From positions 5,146,001 through 5,210,000 of the forward strand of contig NZ_CP087196.1 in assembly GCF_024749285.1 (NCBI RefSeq): a stretch of DNA of 64,000 nt, given 5' to 3'. Under the pieces are notes generated by a model. It was not told the DNA's origin. It saw only the letters and a list, made by a program, of their open reading frames with translations, and ran no database searches. Positions 54,149-63,200 of this stretch are shown here, in pieces. Source of the DNA: Pseudomonas sp. B21-015. Its GTDB lineage: Bacteria; Pseudomonadota; Gammaproteobacteria; Pseudomonadales; Pseudomonadaceae. The position numbers and the translations under genes are program-made. Within the stretch, counting starts at the first letter, position 1. Every line of letters begins with the position of its first letter.

Positions 54149-55075
54149 ATGCGATTTACTCTCCGTCAACTTCAAGTATTCGTCGCCGTCGCTCAGCAGG
54201 AAAGCGTATCCCGTGCCGCGGGTCTGCTCAACCTCTCACAATCGGCGGCGAGCACCTCGATCACCGAGCTAGAGCGCCAGTGCAGCTGCCAGCTGTTCGA
54301 CCGCGCCGGAAAACGGCTGAGCCTCAACGCCCTCGGCAAACAGCTGTTGCCACAAGCGGTGGCCCTGCTCGATCAGGCCAAGGAAATCGAAGACCTGCTC
54401 AATGGCAAATCCGGTTTCGGCTCCCTGGCGGTCGGCGCGACCCTGACCATCGGCAATTACCTGGCGACCTTGCTGATCGGCAGCTTCATGCAGCGTCACC
54501 CGGAAAGCCAAGTGAAGCTGCATGTGCAGAACACCGCCAACATCGTGCAACAGGTGGCTCACTATGAAATTGATCTGGGTCTGATCGAAGGCGACTGCAG
54601 CCATCCGGACATCGAAGTGCAGAGCTGGGTCGAAGATGAGCTGGTGGTGTTCTGCGCGCCCCAGCATCCGCTGGCCAAACGCGGCACAGCCACCATGGAG
54701 GCGCTGAGCCACGAAGCCTGGATCTTGCGTGAACAAGGCTCGGGCACACGGCTGACGTTCGACCAGGCCATGCGTCACCACCGTAGCGCGCTGAACATTC
54801 GCCTGGAGCTGGAACACACCGAAGCGATCAAGCGCGCAGTGGAGTCAGGTTTGGGGATTGGCTGCATTTCGCGCCTGGCGCTGCGCGATGCGTTCCGCCG
54901 TGGCAGCCTGGTGCCGGTGGAAACACCGGATCTGGACCTGGCGCGGCAGTTCTATTTCATCTGGCACAAACAGAAATATCAGACATCGGCGATGCGCGAA
55001 TTCCTCGACTTGTGCCGCGCGTTCACCGCCGGGGTTCAGCGCAGCGACGAGATCGTCCTGCCCACCATCGCTTAA
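54149..55075 (+). CDS. finR: LysR-family regulator FinR
   Basis: 308 residues from the ATG at 54149 (MRFTLRQLQVFVAVAQQESVSRAAGLLNLSQSAASTSITELERQ), the standard LysR winged-helix start; the frame is open upstream without similarity. The effector domain (GSLAVGATLTIGNYLATLLIG; LGLIEGDCSHPDI) contains Cys residues that could sense redox state. The divergent partner is fpr, the FinR target in P. putida. It ends 4 nt into the convergent dgkA gene. Confidence 0.92.
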   Translation: MRFTLRQLQVFVAVAQQESVSRAAGLLNLSQSAASTSITELERQCSCQLFDRAGKRLSLNALGKQLLPQAVALLDQAKEIEDLLNGKSGFGSLAVGATLTIGNYLATLLIGSFMQRHPESQVKLHVQNTANIVQQVAHYEIDLGLIEGDCSHPDIEVQSWVEDELVVFCAPQHPLAKRGTATMEALSHEAWILREQGSGTRLTFDQAMRHHRSALNIRLELEHTEAIKRAVESGLGIGCISRLALRDAFRRGSLVPVETPDLDLARQFYFIWHKQKYQTSAMREFLDLCRAFTAGVQRSDEIVLPTIA

Positions 55076-55434
55076 AGCAGGATCACCGCCCACACCAGGG
55101 CGATCATGCTCAACGCCACCAATTGAGCAGCGCTGCCCATGTCCTTGGCGTTCTTGGACAGCGGGTGCAGCTCGAGGGAAATACGGTCGATGGCCGCTTC
55201 CACCGCCGAGTTGAGCAATTCGACGATCAGCGCCAACAGGCAGACTGCAATCAACAGCGCCTGCTCGACACGACTGACATTCAGGAAAAACGACAGCGGA
55301 ATCAGGATGGCATTGAGCAACACCAGTTGGCGAAAAGCCGCTTCACCGGTGAAGGCCGCGCGCAGGCCGTCCAGGGAGTAACCGGAGGCGTTGAGGATGC
55401 GTTTTAGGCCGGTCTGGCCTTTGAAAGGTGACAT
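55072..55434 (-). CDS. dgkA: Diacylglycerol kinase
   Basis: 120 residues with three membrane helices, the prokaryotic DgkA fold. Catalytic signature ELLNSAVEAAIDRISLELHPLSKNAKDMGSAAQLVAL has the Glu and Asp residues for ATP/Mg2+ use. It phosphorylates diacylglycerol to phosphatidate, recycling lipid from membrane-derived processes. It overlaps the end of finR by 4 nt (convergent) and sits 75 nt after erdR on the same strand. Confidence 0.95.
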   Translation of the reverse strand: MSPFKGQTGLKRILNASGYSLDGLRAAFTGEAAFRQLVLLNAILIPLSFFLNVSRVEQALLIAVCLLALIVELLNSAVEAAIDRISLELHPLSKNAKDMGSAAQLVALSMIALVWAVILL

Positions 55435-55509
55435 AGAGTAAGCAACTGACTAAAAAGGAGTGGGAAAGCTAGATGAAGCAAAGTCAAAAAAGCGTGAATA
55501 CGTAGTGCT

Positions 55510-56160
55510 TTAGTGACTCGGAATTGACTCAAGTTGTTGCAAGAGCAGCGCCGCCTGAGTCCGGGTCCGCACATTCAGCTTACGGAAAATCGCCGTGACG
55601 TGGGCCTTGATCGTCGCTTCGGAAACGCTCAATTCGTAAGCAATCTGCTTGTTCAGCAAACCTTCACAGACCATGGTCAACACCCGGAACTGCTGGGGTG
55701 TCAGGCTGGCAAGGCCTTCGCTGGCAGCCTTGGCTTCGTCGGAAACGCTGACCGCTTCGAAGGCCTGGGGCGGCCAGAATACGTCGCCATCGAGCACCGC
55801 GCGCACCGCTTTCTGAATGACGCTCAGGTCACTGGACTTGGGAATGAAGCCACTGGCGCCGAACTCACGGGATTTCACCATGATCGACGCTTCTTCCTGA
55901 GCCGACACCATCACCACCGGAATCTGCGGGTACTGCCCACGCAACAGCACCAATCCGGAAAAACCGTAAGCCCCCGGCATGTTCAGGTCCAGCAACACCA
56001 GATCCCAGTCGGCCTTCTCGTCAAGACGGGTTTCCAGTTCGGCAATGCTCGCCACCTCCACCAGGCGGACATCCGGGCCCAGGCCCAGGGTCAACGCTTG
56101 ATGCAAGGCACTACGAAAAAGAGGGTGGTCATCGGCAATCAGGATTTCGTATGTGGCCAT
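55510..56160 (-). CDS. erdR: NarL/LuxR-type response regulator ErdR
   Basis: 216 residues. Receiver domain with acidic triad ADDHPLFR, phosphoacceptor Asp in VLLDLNMPG and Lys in GFIPKSSDL. The C-terminal LuxR helix-turn-helix reads LTPQQFRVLTMVCEGLLNKQIAYELSVSEATIKAHVTAIFRKLNVRTRTQA. In P. aeruginosa ErdR (PA3604) governs ethanol-oxidation genes and acetate use; recalled synteny (dgkA next door) supports the assignment. No sensor kinase is adjacent. Confidence 0.9.
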   Translation of the reverse strand: MATYEILIADDHPLFRSALHQALTLGLGPDVRLVEVASIAELETRLDEKADWDLVLLDLNMPGAYGFSGLVLLRGQYPQIPVVMVSAQEEASIMVKSREFGASGFIPKSSDLSVIQKAVRAVLDGDVFWPPQAFEAVSVSDEAKAASEGLASLTPQQFRVLTMVCEGLLNKQIAYELSVSEATIKAHVTAIFRKLNVRTRTQAALLLQQLESIPSH

Positions 56161-56302
56161 TTTTCAAATGATCCTGTTTTTCATGGGACGCCCGATGCAT
56201 TCAGGCCTCGCCAAAACGGCGCCAAGCATGCCCAGCGAAGCCGGGGTGGTCAAGTTGCATGGCGCTGCCAACGAACCTCGTTCTTTGCAGTATGGGCGAC
56301 GT

Positions 56303-57061
56303 TCAGCAGACCACGGGCGCCGTGTGCTGCACGAAGGGCATCAACTCGGCGTGGGCCGGTGTTTCAACATTCATATCCAGCTGATGTTTAGCGTCCAGGT
56401 AATGCTGGCTGAACACATCAAAATAGGCGTCCAGTGCCGAGGCAGCGTCGGTATCGCCGGCAAGATCCAGGCACAGCGCTGCCACTTCGACCGTGCACAG
56501 GTGCTCGCTGCGCGTGGACCTGCGCAATCGGTAGCGTGAAAGCTTCTCGGGGAGCAGGCTCAGAATCGGCAACGCATCGAAATAGGGGCTTTTACGGAAA
56601 ATCTTCCGGGCTTCGGTCCAGGTGGCGTCCAGCAGAATGAACAGCGGGCGCTTGGTGCTATCGACCGCGACGCTGTGGGTGACTCGCTCGGGCTCGACGT
56701 ATTCCCCCGGAAACACCAGATACGGCTGCCACTGCGGGTCGGCCAACAGCGCCAGCAGTTGTTCATCGACCTCGGTACGCGACCAGATGAACGCATGGTT
56801 GTCGCGCACCACATCGGCAATCAGCCAACCGGTGTTGCTCGGTTTGAACACTTCTTTGTTGGTCATGATCAGGCACACGCCGCTGCGGGTGTCGACCTGC
56901 GGGCGCCAGGCGCACAGGCAGTGGCTCTCGATCACGCGGCAGGCGCGGCAACGTGGCGCCCGCCAGCCACGGGCCTGAATCGGCTTGATGCCCGCCTCTT
57001 CGCGCTCGTCGCGCAAGCGGGCTACGGCGTTCTTCGCAAAGTGCATAGGGGTTTGACTCAT
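56303..57061 (-). CDS. DTW-domain protein, tRNA-uridine aminocarboxypropyltransferase-like (TapT)
   Basis: 252 residues from ATG 57061 (an ATG three codons earlier is possible). An N-terminal zinc-finger-like region (RAPRCRACRVIESHCLCAWRPQ) and the SPOUT-like DTW core (LFILLDATWTEARKIFRKSPYF, then RRSTRSEHLCTVEVAALCL) match TapT/YfiP, which installs acp3U47 in tRNA. The DTW signature here reads DATW. Four Cys (CRAC and CLC) form the metal site. Single gene; downstream is a 142-nt gap before erdR. Confidence 0.85.
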   Translation of the reverse strand: MSQTPMHFAKNAVARLRDEREEAGIKPIQARGWRAPRCRACRVIESHCLCAWRPQVDTRSGVCLIMTNKEVFKPSNTGWLIADVVRDNHAFIWSRTEVDEQLLALLADPQWQPYLVFPGEYVEPERVTHSVAVDSTKRPLFILLDATWTEARKIFRKSPYFDALPILSLLPEKLSRYRLRRSTRSEHLCTVEVAALCLDLAGDTDAASALDAYFDVFSQHYLDAKHQLDMNVETPAHAELMPFVQHTAPVVC

Positions 57062-57250
57062 CGCAGGCAACGCCGACGGCTAAGGAAAATCGACACAAAA
57101 AACACTCGGCAAGGCAAAAAGTGCCGGCAGTTTACCAGAGGGTTCGGCGCAAGCCTGTACCGTCCGGGCCACCTCCCCTATAATTCGCCGCCACTGAACG
57201 CACAGTCACGTGACGGGTCGAACCACCAGTCACTGAACCAGGAGAGTTTC

Positions 57251-57676
57251 ATGCTGCGCCTTATCGTTCCCACCGCTGCCGTTTTGCTGGCGTCGTCCTT
57301 CAGCGCTCAGGCTGCTTCCTTGAGTGAGCAGAATCTGAACAGAGAGCTGCGAAACGTCGCCGCACAAAGCAGTGTTGGCACTCCACGGGCGATCAACGAA
57401 GACATTCTTGATCAGGGCTACACTGCCGAAGGCAACGTGCTGATCAACCACTTGAGCGTGCAAAGCAGCCACGCCGAAAAAATGCGCGCCGATCCGAAAG
57501 CGGTGTACTTCCAGCTTGGCGCCTCCGTCTGCAGAAACGAAGGGTTCCGCAAGCTGATGGCCAAGGGCGCGATCATGCGCTACGACTTCACCGAGGTGAA
57601 GACCAACCGCCCGGTCGGCTCCGCAAGCTTCCAGGAATCGGACTGCCCGAAAGCGACTCCACCGAAGAAGAAGTAA
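57251..57676 (+). CDS. PA3611-like exported virulence-associated protein
   Basis: 141 residues. Signal peptide MLRLIVPTAAVLLASSFSAQA; two Cys (VCRNEGF and ESDCPKA) could form a disulfide; ends in a Lys-rich tail. The core (EQNLNRELRNVAAQSSVGTPRAINEDILDQGYTAEGNVLINHLSV) matches the quorum-sensing-regulated PA3611 family, whose structure is known but whose activity is not. AGGAGAG is 6 nt before the ATG. Confidence 0.85.
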   Translation: MLRLIVPTAAVLLASSFSAQAASLSEQNLNRELRNVAAQSSVGTPRAINEDILDQGYTAEGNVLINHLSVQSSHAEKMRADPKAVYFQLGASVCRNEGFRKLMAKGAIMRYDFTEVKTNRPVGSASFQESDCPKATPPKKK

Positions 57677-57871
57677 TCACCTGGAATTGGCGCGCCGCTG
57701 TTCATCCTCGGCGCGCAGTTCTGCCAACAGCGCCTGCAAGTAGCGCGAACGCCGGTCCCCGCCCTCCAGACGTCGGCAGCACTCTTCTTCGAGACTCAAA
57801 TGGTGGGCCTCGGCCGATGCTTTCAGTAATCGATACAGTTGCGCATCGATCTCCAGAGTGACTCTGGGCAT
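57677..57871 (-). CDS. Ribbon-helix-helix (Arc/MetJ-type) DNA-binding protein
   Basis: 64 residues from the ATG at 57871, with AGGGAGG 9 nt upstream. MPRVTLEIDAQLYRLLKASAEAHHLSLEEECCRRLEGG is a strand-helix-helix fold of the Arc type. The C-terminal helix is Arg/Glu-rich. It begins immediately next to the stop of the convergent PA3611-like gene. It could be an orphan antitoxin; no toxin gene is seen. Confidence 0.8.
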   Translation of the reverse strand: MPRVTLEIDAQLYRLLKASAEAHHLSLEEECCRRLEGGDRRSRYLQALLAELRAEDEQRRANSR

Positions 57872-58360
57872 GGTTTCCCGCCTCCCTGCACGCATTGATC
57901 ACTGTTGACCACGCGATAAATCCCTGAATTGCTAGAACGTTGCGTCCTGCCATTGACGCAAAGTTGTCGTGTCACGCCTGTCACTTAGTAAATCAGAGCG
58001 CAGGACATACGGCTTGCGTTCAGACGAGCGGTGAGAGCACCTTGCAAATCGTCAATAAGCGGTTGCCAGGAAAGACGTTGCGGCGCAATGATCAAGCCAG
58101 CGAAAATCGTTGCGAGGGTCTAAATTCAAAGTGTTCACGTTGATTTTTTCAGGGCAGAAAAGGGGCTGCCCGTTGCGGGTCTTATTGTGCGAACGTTTCT
58201 TTCATTCAAGGGATAAACAGAGCCCGTATGGATGGCTCGATTGCAACCGAGTCAGATGGAGCGCCCAGGCATGGGCTTGGGCAGACAGCGACACAAGGGG
58301 TGTCGCGGCACCGGCGATTGTTTGGTCGGGCCGAGGGTTCTGTGCAGAAGGAGAAGTTGA
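57872..58360 (+). promoter_or_regulatory. Long intergenic region before the LOG-family gene
   Basis: 489 nt without a convincing gene. It contains the fold-backs GGGCAG-AAAAGGGG-CTGCCC at about 58,151-58,170 and GCGACAC-AAGGG-GTGTCGC at 58,288-58,306, each without a U-run, and GGAGAAG shortly before the ATG. It probably holds the promoter and a long leader; an unannotated small RNA cannot be excluded. Confidence 0.4.
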
Positions 58361-59479
58361 ATGCCTTACCAACCGAATGACCTCCTGAGCCGTCATTTTC
58401 AAGAAAGCGGCCACGACCTCACCAGCAAGGTCGAAGAACAACTCAACCTGGTTTCACCCAACAGCCCCAACATCCCGATTTACCGCGACATGATCCTGAC
58501 CGTGCTGCGCATGGCCCAGGAAGATCACAACCGCTGGAATGCCAAGATCACCCTGCAAACCTTGCGCGAACTCGAGCATGCCTTCCGTGTGTTGGAGCAG
58601 TTCAAGGGGCGACGCAAAGTCACTGTTTTCGGCTCGGCCCGCACCCCCATAGAACACCCGCTGTATGGTCTGGCCCGAGAACTGGGCGCCGCTCTGGCGC
58701 GCTCGGACATGATGGTCATCACCGGTGCCGGTGGCGGCATCATGGCGGCGGCCCATGAGGGTGCCGGCCTGGAACACAGCCTGGGATTCAATATCACCCT
58801 GCCCTTCGAGCAACACGCCAATCCCACGGTCAATGGCACCGCCAACCTGCTGCCCTTCCACTTTTTCTTTACCCGCAAGCTGTTCTTCGTCAAGGAAGCC
58901 GACGCACTGGTCCTGTGCCCAGGCGGTTTTGGCACGCTGGATGAAGCGCTGGAAGTACTGACCCTGATCCAGACCGGCAAAAGCCCGCTGGTACCCGTGG
59001 TGCTACTGGATGCGCCGGGCGGCACGTTCTGGCAAGGCGCGCTGGATTTCATTCACCATCAACTGGAGGAAAATCGCTACATCCTGCCGAGCGACATGAA
59101 GCTGTTGAGCATGGTCTACAGTGCCGAAGAAGCGGTGGAGCAGATCAACCAGTTTTACAGCAACTTCCACTCCAGCCGCTGGCTCAAGCATCAGTTCGTG
59201 ATTCGCATGAACCACAAGCTCAGCGACCCGGCACTCGAACACATGCAGCAAGCATTCGCCGACCTGTGCCTGAGCGATCATTTCCATCAACACACCTACA
59301 GCGGCGAGGAGCACGACGAAGCGCAGTTCAGCCATCTGGCGCGACTGTCCTTCACCTTCAACGCCCGTGATCACGGCCGTCTGCGGGAATTGGTGGATTA
59401 CATCAACCTGCCGGAAAACTGGGCCCAGTCCAAACCCCAGGCGCAACAACGCACACGGAAACCGTCCAAGGTAACGTGA
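58361..59479 (+). CDS. LOG-family protein (nucleotide 5'-monophosphate N-ribosidase-like)
   Basis: 372 residues, longer than plain LOG (about 190). Core motif CPGGFGTLDEALEVLT is the PGGxGTxxE signature, with FGSARTPIEHPLYGLARELG and VITGAGGGIMAAAHEGA preceding it. The N-terminal ~85 and C-terminal ~100 residues are extra helical parts, as in PpnN/YgdH-like enzymes which cleave nucleotide monophosphates. AAGGAGAAG precedes the ATG. Convergent with recX across a terminator. Exact nucleotide substrate is inferred. Confidence 0.88.
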   Translation: MPYQPNDLLSRHFQESGHDLTSKVEEQLNLVSPNSPNIPIYRDMILTVLRMAQEDHNRWNAKITLQTLRELEHAFRVLEQFKGRRKVTVFGSARTPIEHPLYGLARELGAALARSDMMVITGAGGGIMAAAHEGAGLEHSLGFNITLPFEQHANPTVNGTANLLPFHFFFTRKLFFVKEADALVLCPGGFGTLDEALEVLTLIQTGKSPLVPVVLLDAPGGTFWQGALDFIHHQLEENRYILPSDMKLLSMVYSAEEAVEQINQFYSNFHSSRWLKHQFVIRMNHKLSDPALEHMQQAFADLCLSDHFHQHTYSGEEHDEAQFSHLARLSFTFNARDHGRLRELVDYINLPENWAQSKPQAQQRTRKPSKVT

Positions 59480-59481
59480 GG

Positions 59482-59517
59482 CAAAAAAAACGGCCCGCTA
59501 TCGAAATAGCGAGCCGC
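59482..59517 (-). terminator. Terminator of the recA-recX operon
   Basis: On the minus strand: CGGCTCGCTATTTCGATAGCGGGCCG followed by TTTTTTTT; 11-bp stem with one mismatch. Confidence 0.88.
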
Positions 59518-59522
59518 TTCAG

Positions 59523-59990
59523 TCAATCGTCCATCCCTCGGCCGCTGAACAAGCGGCTGATCATTTCCATGGAATATCCCCGATAACTCAGGAACCTGCC
59601 CTGTTTGGCGCGTTCCCGGGCGTCTATCGGTAAATGCCCGGCAAACTTGCGGCGCCAGGTGTCTTCCAGTTGTTCCTGCCAGTCGATACCACTCTCGCGC
59701 AAGGCAAGTTCGATGTCGGTACGTTGCAGGCCGCGCTGGCTCAACTCTTCGCGAATTCGCAAAGGGCCATAGCCGGAACGGGCACGGTAGGAAACGAAGC
59801 TCTCGAGGTAACGGGATTCAGACAACAGGCCCTCTTCCGTCAAGCGGTCGAGTGCTGTGTCGATCATTTCAGGGAGGGCGCCGCGCTGACGCAGTTTACG
59901 CGTCAGCTCGACTCGACCGTGCTCGCGTCGCGCGAGCAGGTCCATTGCGGTTCGCCGCACCGCGACGAGTGTATCGAGTACGGCGGTCAT
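59523..59990 (-). CDS. recX: Regulatory protein RecX
   Basis: 155 residues, helical repeat protein. [73 protein letters not shown] is diagnostic. It binds RecA filaments and limits their activity. 8 nt after recA stop (59999) on the same strand; co-transcribed. The usual hairpin between recA and recX is not obvious here. Confidence 0.96.
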   Translation of the reverse strand: MTAVLDTLVAVRRTAMDLLARREHGRVELTRKLRQRGALPEMIDTALDRLTEEGLLSESRYLESFVSYRARSGYGPLRIREELSQRGLQRTDIELALRESGIDWQEQLEDTWRRKFAGHLPIDARERAKQGRFLSYRGYSMEMISRLFSGRGMDD

Positions 59991-59998
59991 CGGATCGA

Positions 59999-61051
59999 TC
60001 AGATATCAGCGTCAGCCAGGTCGTCAGCAGTCTCTTTGACCGGCGATGCTTTGACATCCGGTGCTGGAGACAGCAATTTGTCGCGCAGCTGCTTCTCAAG
60101 TTTCGCGGCGATCTCCGGGTTGTCCGCCAGGAACTTGGCCGAGTTGGCCTTGCCCTGACCGATCTTGGTGCCTTCGTAGGCATACCATGCACCGGATTTC
60201 TCGACGAAACCGTGCAGAACACCCAAGTCGATCATCTCACCGTTGAGGTAGATGCCCTTGCCGTAAAGAATCTGGAACTCGGCCTGACGGAACGGCGAAG
60301 CCACCTTGTTCTTCACAACCTTGACGCGGGTTTCGCTACCAACGACTTCATCACCTTCTTTCACCGCGCCAGTACGGCGGATGTCCAGACGAACCGAGGC
60401 GTAGAACTTCAGCGCGTTACCACCGGTGGTGGTTTCCGGGCTACCGAACATCACGCCGATCTTCATGCGGATCTGGTTGATGAAGATTACCAGGCAGTTG
60501 GCGTTCTTGATGTTACCGGTGATTTTACGCAGCGCCTGAGACATCAGACGGGCTTGCAGGCCCACGTGCATGTCGCCCATTTCGCCTTCGATTTCAGCCT
60601 TTGGCACCAGAGCGGCCACGGAGTCGACGATGATCACGTCAACCGCGTTGGAACGCACCAGCATGTCGGTGATTTCCAGGGCCTGTTCACCGGTGTCCGG
60701 CTGGGAAACCAGCAGGTCATCGACGTTGACGCCCAGTTTGCCAGCGTACTCAGGGTCGAGGGCGTGTTCGGCGTCGACGAAGGCGCAGGTCGCGCCGGCT
60801 TTTTGAGCCTGGGCGATCACCGACAGTGTCAGGGTGGTTTTACCGGAGGATTCAGGACCGTAGATTTCAACGATACGGCCTTTTGGCAGGCCGCCAATGC
60901 CGAGCGCGATGTCCAGACCCAGAGAGCCCGTGGAAATGGCCGGGATCGCCTGACGGTCCTGATCGCCCATACGCATTACGGCACCCTTGCCGAATTGACG
61001 TTCGATCTGACCCAGGGCCGCAGCCAAGGCTTTCTTCTTGTTGTCGTCCAT
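59999..61051 (-). CDS. recA: Recombinase RecA
   Basis: 350 residues from the ATG at 61051 ([30 protein letters not shown]). Walker [10 protein letters not shown], Walker [11 protein letters not shown], the catalytic Glu of FVDAEHALD, loop L1 ([20 protein letters not shown]) and L2 with the [25 protein letters not shown] region, and an acidic C-terminus are all intact. Central to homologous recombination and SOS signalling. A LexA box lies 41 nt upstream. Confidence 0.99.
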   Translation of the reverse strand: MDDNKKKALAAALGQIERQFGKGAVMRMGDQDRQAIPAISTGSLGLDIALGIGGLPKGRIVEIYGPESSGKTTLTLSVIAQAQKAGATCAFVDAEHALDPEYAGKLGVNVDDLLVSQPDTGEQALEITDMLVRSNAVDVIIVDSVAALVPKAEIEGEMGDMHVGLQARLMSQALRKITGNIKNANCLVIFINQIRMKIGVMFGSPETTTGGNALKFYASVRLDIRRTGAVKEGDEVVGSETRVKVVKNKVASPFRQAEFQILYGKGIYLNGEMIDLGVLHGFVEKSGAWYAYEGTKIGQGKANSAKFLADNPEIAAKLEKQLRDKLLSPAPDVKASPVKETADDLADADI

Positions 61052-61091
61052 TAAAGTCCTCACGTAATCAATAAGGCCTGACGGCCAACAC

Positions 61092-61107
61092 CTGTATAAG
61101 TAGCCAG
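61092..61107 (-). promoter_or_regulatory. LexA (SOS) box upstream of recA
   Basis: CTGTATAAGTAGCCAG on the plus strand; CTG-N10-CAG with TATAA centre, close to the recA start. Confidence 0.85.
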
Positions 61108-61134
61108 TATTATTCCACAGCGTTTCAGGATCGC

Positions 61135-61635
61135 CTACCCCTGATTTGAGATTTCTCCAGCGGCATGCCGCAGCAGCCCCTCTAGCGCGGCCTTCACCGT
61201 TTGTCGGCGGACCTCGTCACGGTTACCGGCAAAGTACTGGACCTCGCTGAACACCTGCTCACCGACGCCCCAGGCCAGCCACACCGTACCCACCGGCTTG
61301 CCCGGCGAGCCGCCATCCGGCCCCGCCACACCGCTGACCGCCACGGCAAAACGCGCCCGGTTTTTTTCCTGCGCGCCGCGAACCATGGCCTCGACCACCT
61401 CGCGACTGACCGCCCCGACGGTTGAAAACAACTCGGCCGGGACATTCAATTGCTGGGTTTTCTGGCGGTTGGAGTAGGTGACATAACCGGCCTCGAACCA
61501 CGCCGAACTGCCCGGAATGCGGGTAATCGCCTCGCAAATCCCGCCTCCGGTGCAGGACTCGGCGGCAGTGACGTGGGCATTGAGAACCTGCAAGCGCCTG
61601 CCAAGTTCAGCGGCCAGCTGAGTGATATCTTTCAC
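61135..61635 (-). CDS. pncC: CinA-family nicotinamide-nucleotide amidohydrolase PncC
   Basis: 166 residues, the single-domain CinA C-terminal type. [42 protein letters not shown] carries the catalytic Ser and surrounding motif, and [24 protein letters not shown] the rest of the site. It deamidates NMN to NaMN in pyridine-nucleotide recycling. Next to recA as usual for Pseudomonas. The adjacent locus is the border of the phage-tail cluster. Confidence 0.94.
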   Translation of the reverse strand: MKDITQLAAELGRRLQVLNAHVTAAESCTGGGICEAITRIPGSSAWFEAGYVTYSNRQKTQQLNVPAELFSTVGAVSREVVEAMVRGAQEKNRARFAVAVSGVAGPDGGSPGKPVGTVWLAWGVGEQVFSEVQYFAGNRDEVRRQTVKAALEGLLRHAAGEISNQG

Positions 61636-61715
61636 GACTCTCTCCTGATCGAGCGGAATGAGGCCTACCGTACACGAGCGGATCGCGCTTGCAAGGTTCG
61701 GGATCGATCAAAATG

Positions 61716-62234
61716 TTAGCGAGCGAGTGCCCTGACATAGGCCTGACAGGCCTGCAAGGCAATCAGTCCGCTGTCGCCGGCGTCGGTGATGGCGATAATT
61801 CGTTGAGCATGCGCCGGGTCAAGTCGGGCTCGCGGGGCGCCATGATCCATGCCGCCGGCGCCGGAGGCGGCTGGCACTGCACAGGTTGAGGCAGCGTCAT
61901 GGGCATCGAGGAGGACTGACAGGCGCACATCAGCAGTGGCAAGACGATCGCGCAGGCGACCTTGATCACGTTCGGCATCGCTAAGCGCTCGATAATGGGT
62001 TTGTTCACTGACCGAAAGCCGTTGCTCCAGGGCCAGACGCTTGTCCTGTTCGGCCTGTTGCTCGGTGGCGGCGGCCAGGGTCAGTTGATTAAGGGTCTCG
62101 GCGTGCAGCCTGGCCTGCTCCGCCAGTTGCCGGCCGAAGCGCCAATCCTGAAACTGCCAGGCCAGAGCCGCCGAGCAACCGGCCAGCACCAGCATGCCGA
62201 TCACTCGCCAGGAAATCAGGCCGAAGGCTGGCAT
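61716..62234 (-). CDS. i-spanin (Rz-like lysis protein)
   Basis: 172 residues. An N-terminal membrane anchor (VIGMLVLAGCSAALAWQF) is followed by a periplasmic coiled coil rich in Gln, Glu and Ala (RLHAETLNQLTLAAATEQQAEQDKRLALEQRL), the architecture of Rz inner-membrane spanin. A second reading frame inside it encodes an Rz1-like lipoprotein. It overlaps the GH19 endolysin gene by 19 nt. Together they would disrupt inner membrane-outer membrane spacing at lysis. Confidence 0.85.
   Translation of the reverse strand: MPAFGLISWRVIGMLVLAGCSAALAWQFQDWRFGRQLAEQARLHAETLNQLTLAAATEQQAEQDKRLALEQRLSVSEQTHYRALSDAERDQGRLRDRLATADVRLSVLLDAHDAASTCAVPAASGAGGMDHGAPRARLDPAHAQRIIAITDAGDSGLIALQACQAYVRALAR
61763..61978 (-). 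CDS. o-spanin (Rz1-like lipoprotein), nested in the Rz gene
   Basis: 71 residues from the ATG at 61978 (MPNVIKVACAIVLPLLMCACQSS), wholly within the i-spanin gene in another frame. Signal peptide with a LMCAC-type lipobox, then a short Pro-rich mature region (MTLPQPVQCQPPPAPAAW). Small size, lipid anchor, proline richness and nesting are the classical Rz1 features. The pair is a complete two-component spanin. Confidence 0.82.
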   Translation of the reverse strand: MPNVIKVACAIVLPLLMCACQSSSMPMTLPQPVQCQPPPAPAAWIMAPREPDLTRRMLNELSPSPTPATAD

Positions 62235-62779
62235 AACACCGCCCTCGCCCGCGCCCAGAGTTCCAGGCGATCCTGCAAGCCGTTAAGCCCGCCGTTGATA
62301 CGGCGAGTGATGCTGTTGAACTGGTCGCGGTCGGCCAGTTCATTCAGGCCGTTCTGCTCCCAGAACCACGCGGCGGACTCAGCCGCCCATTGCGGTTGCT
62401 CCAGCAGTTCAGGCAAGGCCAACAGGCGTTCATCGCCGAACAGGCCGAGGCTGCATTGGCGATAATTGTTGCGACCGGTGATCTGGATCAGGCCGCGGCC
62501 ACGGTATTTTTGACCGTCGCCGTCCGGTTCCGGAGTGTTGCCCAAGCGGGCGGCCAGGGCGCCGGTGTCGTATTTGCTCAGGTATTGAGTGCCGCCCAGT
62601 TCACGTACGTACTGCAACTGCCCCGATTCGTGACCGACTTGCGCGAGGAAGGCGGCGATGCGTTTGGGGGTGCTGATGTTGCGGTGAGACATGGCGGTGT
62701 TCAGGGCGGAAATGAAAACGCCCGCTTGAGAGCGGGCGTCAGGGAATATGTGTTGCAACTGCGCTGAAGTGAGAGACAT
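62216..62779 (-). CDS. GH19 chitinase-fold endolysin
   Basis: 187 residues. The LAQVGHESGQLQYVREL block contains the catalytic Glu (HE) and YRGRGLIQITGRNNYRQC the second Glu/loop region typical of GH19 lysozyme-like enzymes of phage and tailocins. Degrades peptidoglycan. No signal peptide, so a holin (not seen in this window) is expected to release it. 3-nt gap from the tail-fibre assembly gene. Confidence 0.93.
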   Translation of the reverse strand: MSLTSAQLQHIFPDARSQAGVFISALNTAMSHRNISTPKRIAAFLAQVGHESGQLQYVRELGGTQYLSKYDTGALAARLGNTPEPDGDGQKYRGRGLIQITGRNNYRQCSLGLFGDERLLALPELLEQPQWAAESAAWFWEQNGLNELADRDQFNSITRRINGGLNGLQDRLELWARARAVLCQPSA

Positions 62780-62782
62780 GGG

Positions 62783-63187
62783 TCATGTTCCATTTGCCGT
62801 TGTTTTAAACCAGACCGGCGCCAGGGGTTTGCTGAAGTCTTTTGGAAAGTTGGCTAGCGAGGGCCAGTCGCGCAGATCCTGCCGGTAATCCAACAGTTCA
62901 TGATATTGATCGCTGCTCAAAGTCAACGGAGTGCCGGCAGCTTGCTCATCGCGATCACGGTCGACCAGCCATTGGCTGACGGCCAGTTCCTGGTTCCGCC
63001 ACGCTCGGGCAACTGTGGCTGGTTCAGGTTCTGCCTCCGGAGCGTCTTCCAGCATGGCGAGCAGTGGCACACCACCACTCGCCAGCCATTGTTGGTATTC
63101 ATCCCAGAAACGGTGATGCCGAGGCACGGTTGCTCCGTCAGGCAGACGAATGACAGTGGCCGGGTCTTTAGTGAGTTGATAGTGCAT
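62783..63187 (-). CDS. Phage tail-fibre assembly chaperone
   Basis: 134 residues from the ATG at 63187, with GGAGG 9-10 nt upstream. HHRFWDEYQQWLASGGVPL at the start and the LLDYRQDLRDWPSLANFPKDFSKPLAPVW ending are characteristic of the DUF4376-like/Tfa tail-fibre assembly family. It would help fold the fibre encoded immediately upstream on the minus strand. Confidence 0.88.
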   Translation of the reverse strand: MHYQLTKDPATVIRLPDGATVPRHHRFWDEYQQWLASGGVPLLAMLEDAPEAEPEPATVARAWRNQELAVSQWLVDRDRDEQAAGTPLTLSSDQYHELLDYRQDLRDWPSLANFPKDFSKPLAPVWFKTTANGT

Positions 63188-63200
63188 AGGGAAAACCTCC

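Noticed and set aside
57677..57871. Toxin-antitoxin module around the ribbon-helix-helix gene
   Set aside because: No toxin-size gene follows on the same strand; only the unrelated convergent PA3611-like gene is adjacent.
59852..61054. 400-residue plus-strand frame opposite recA
   Set aside because: Shadow of recA.
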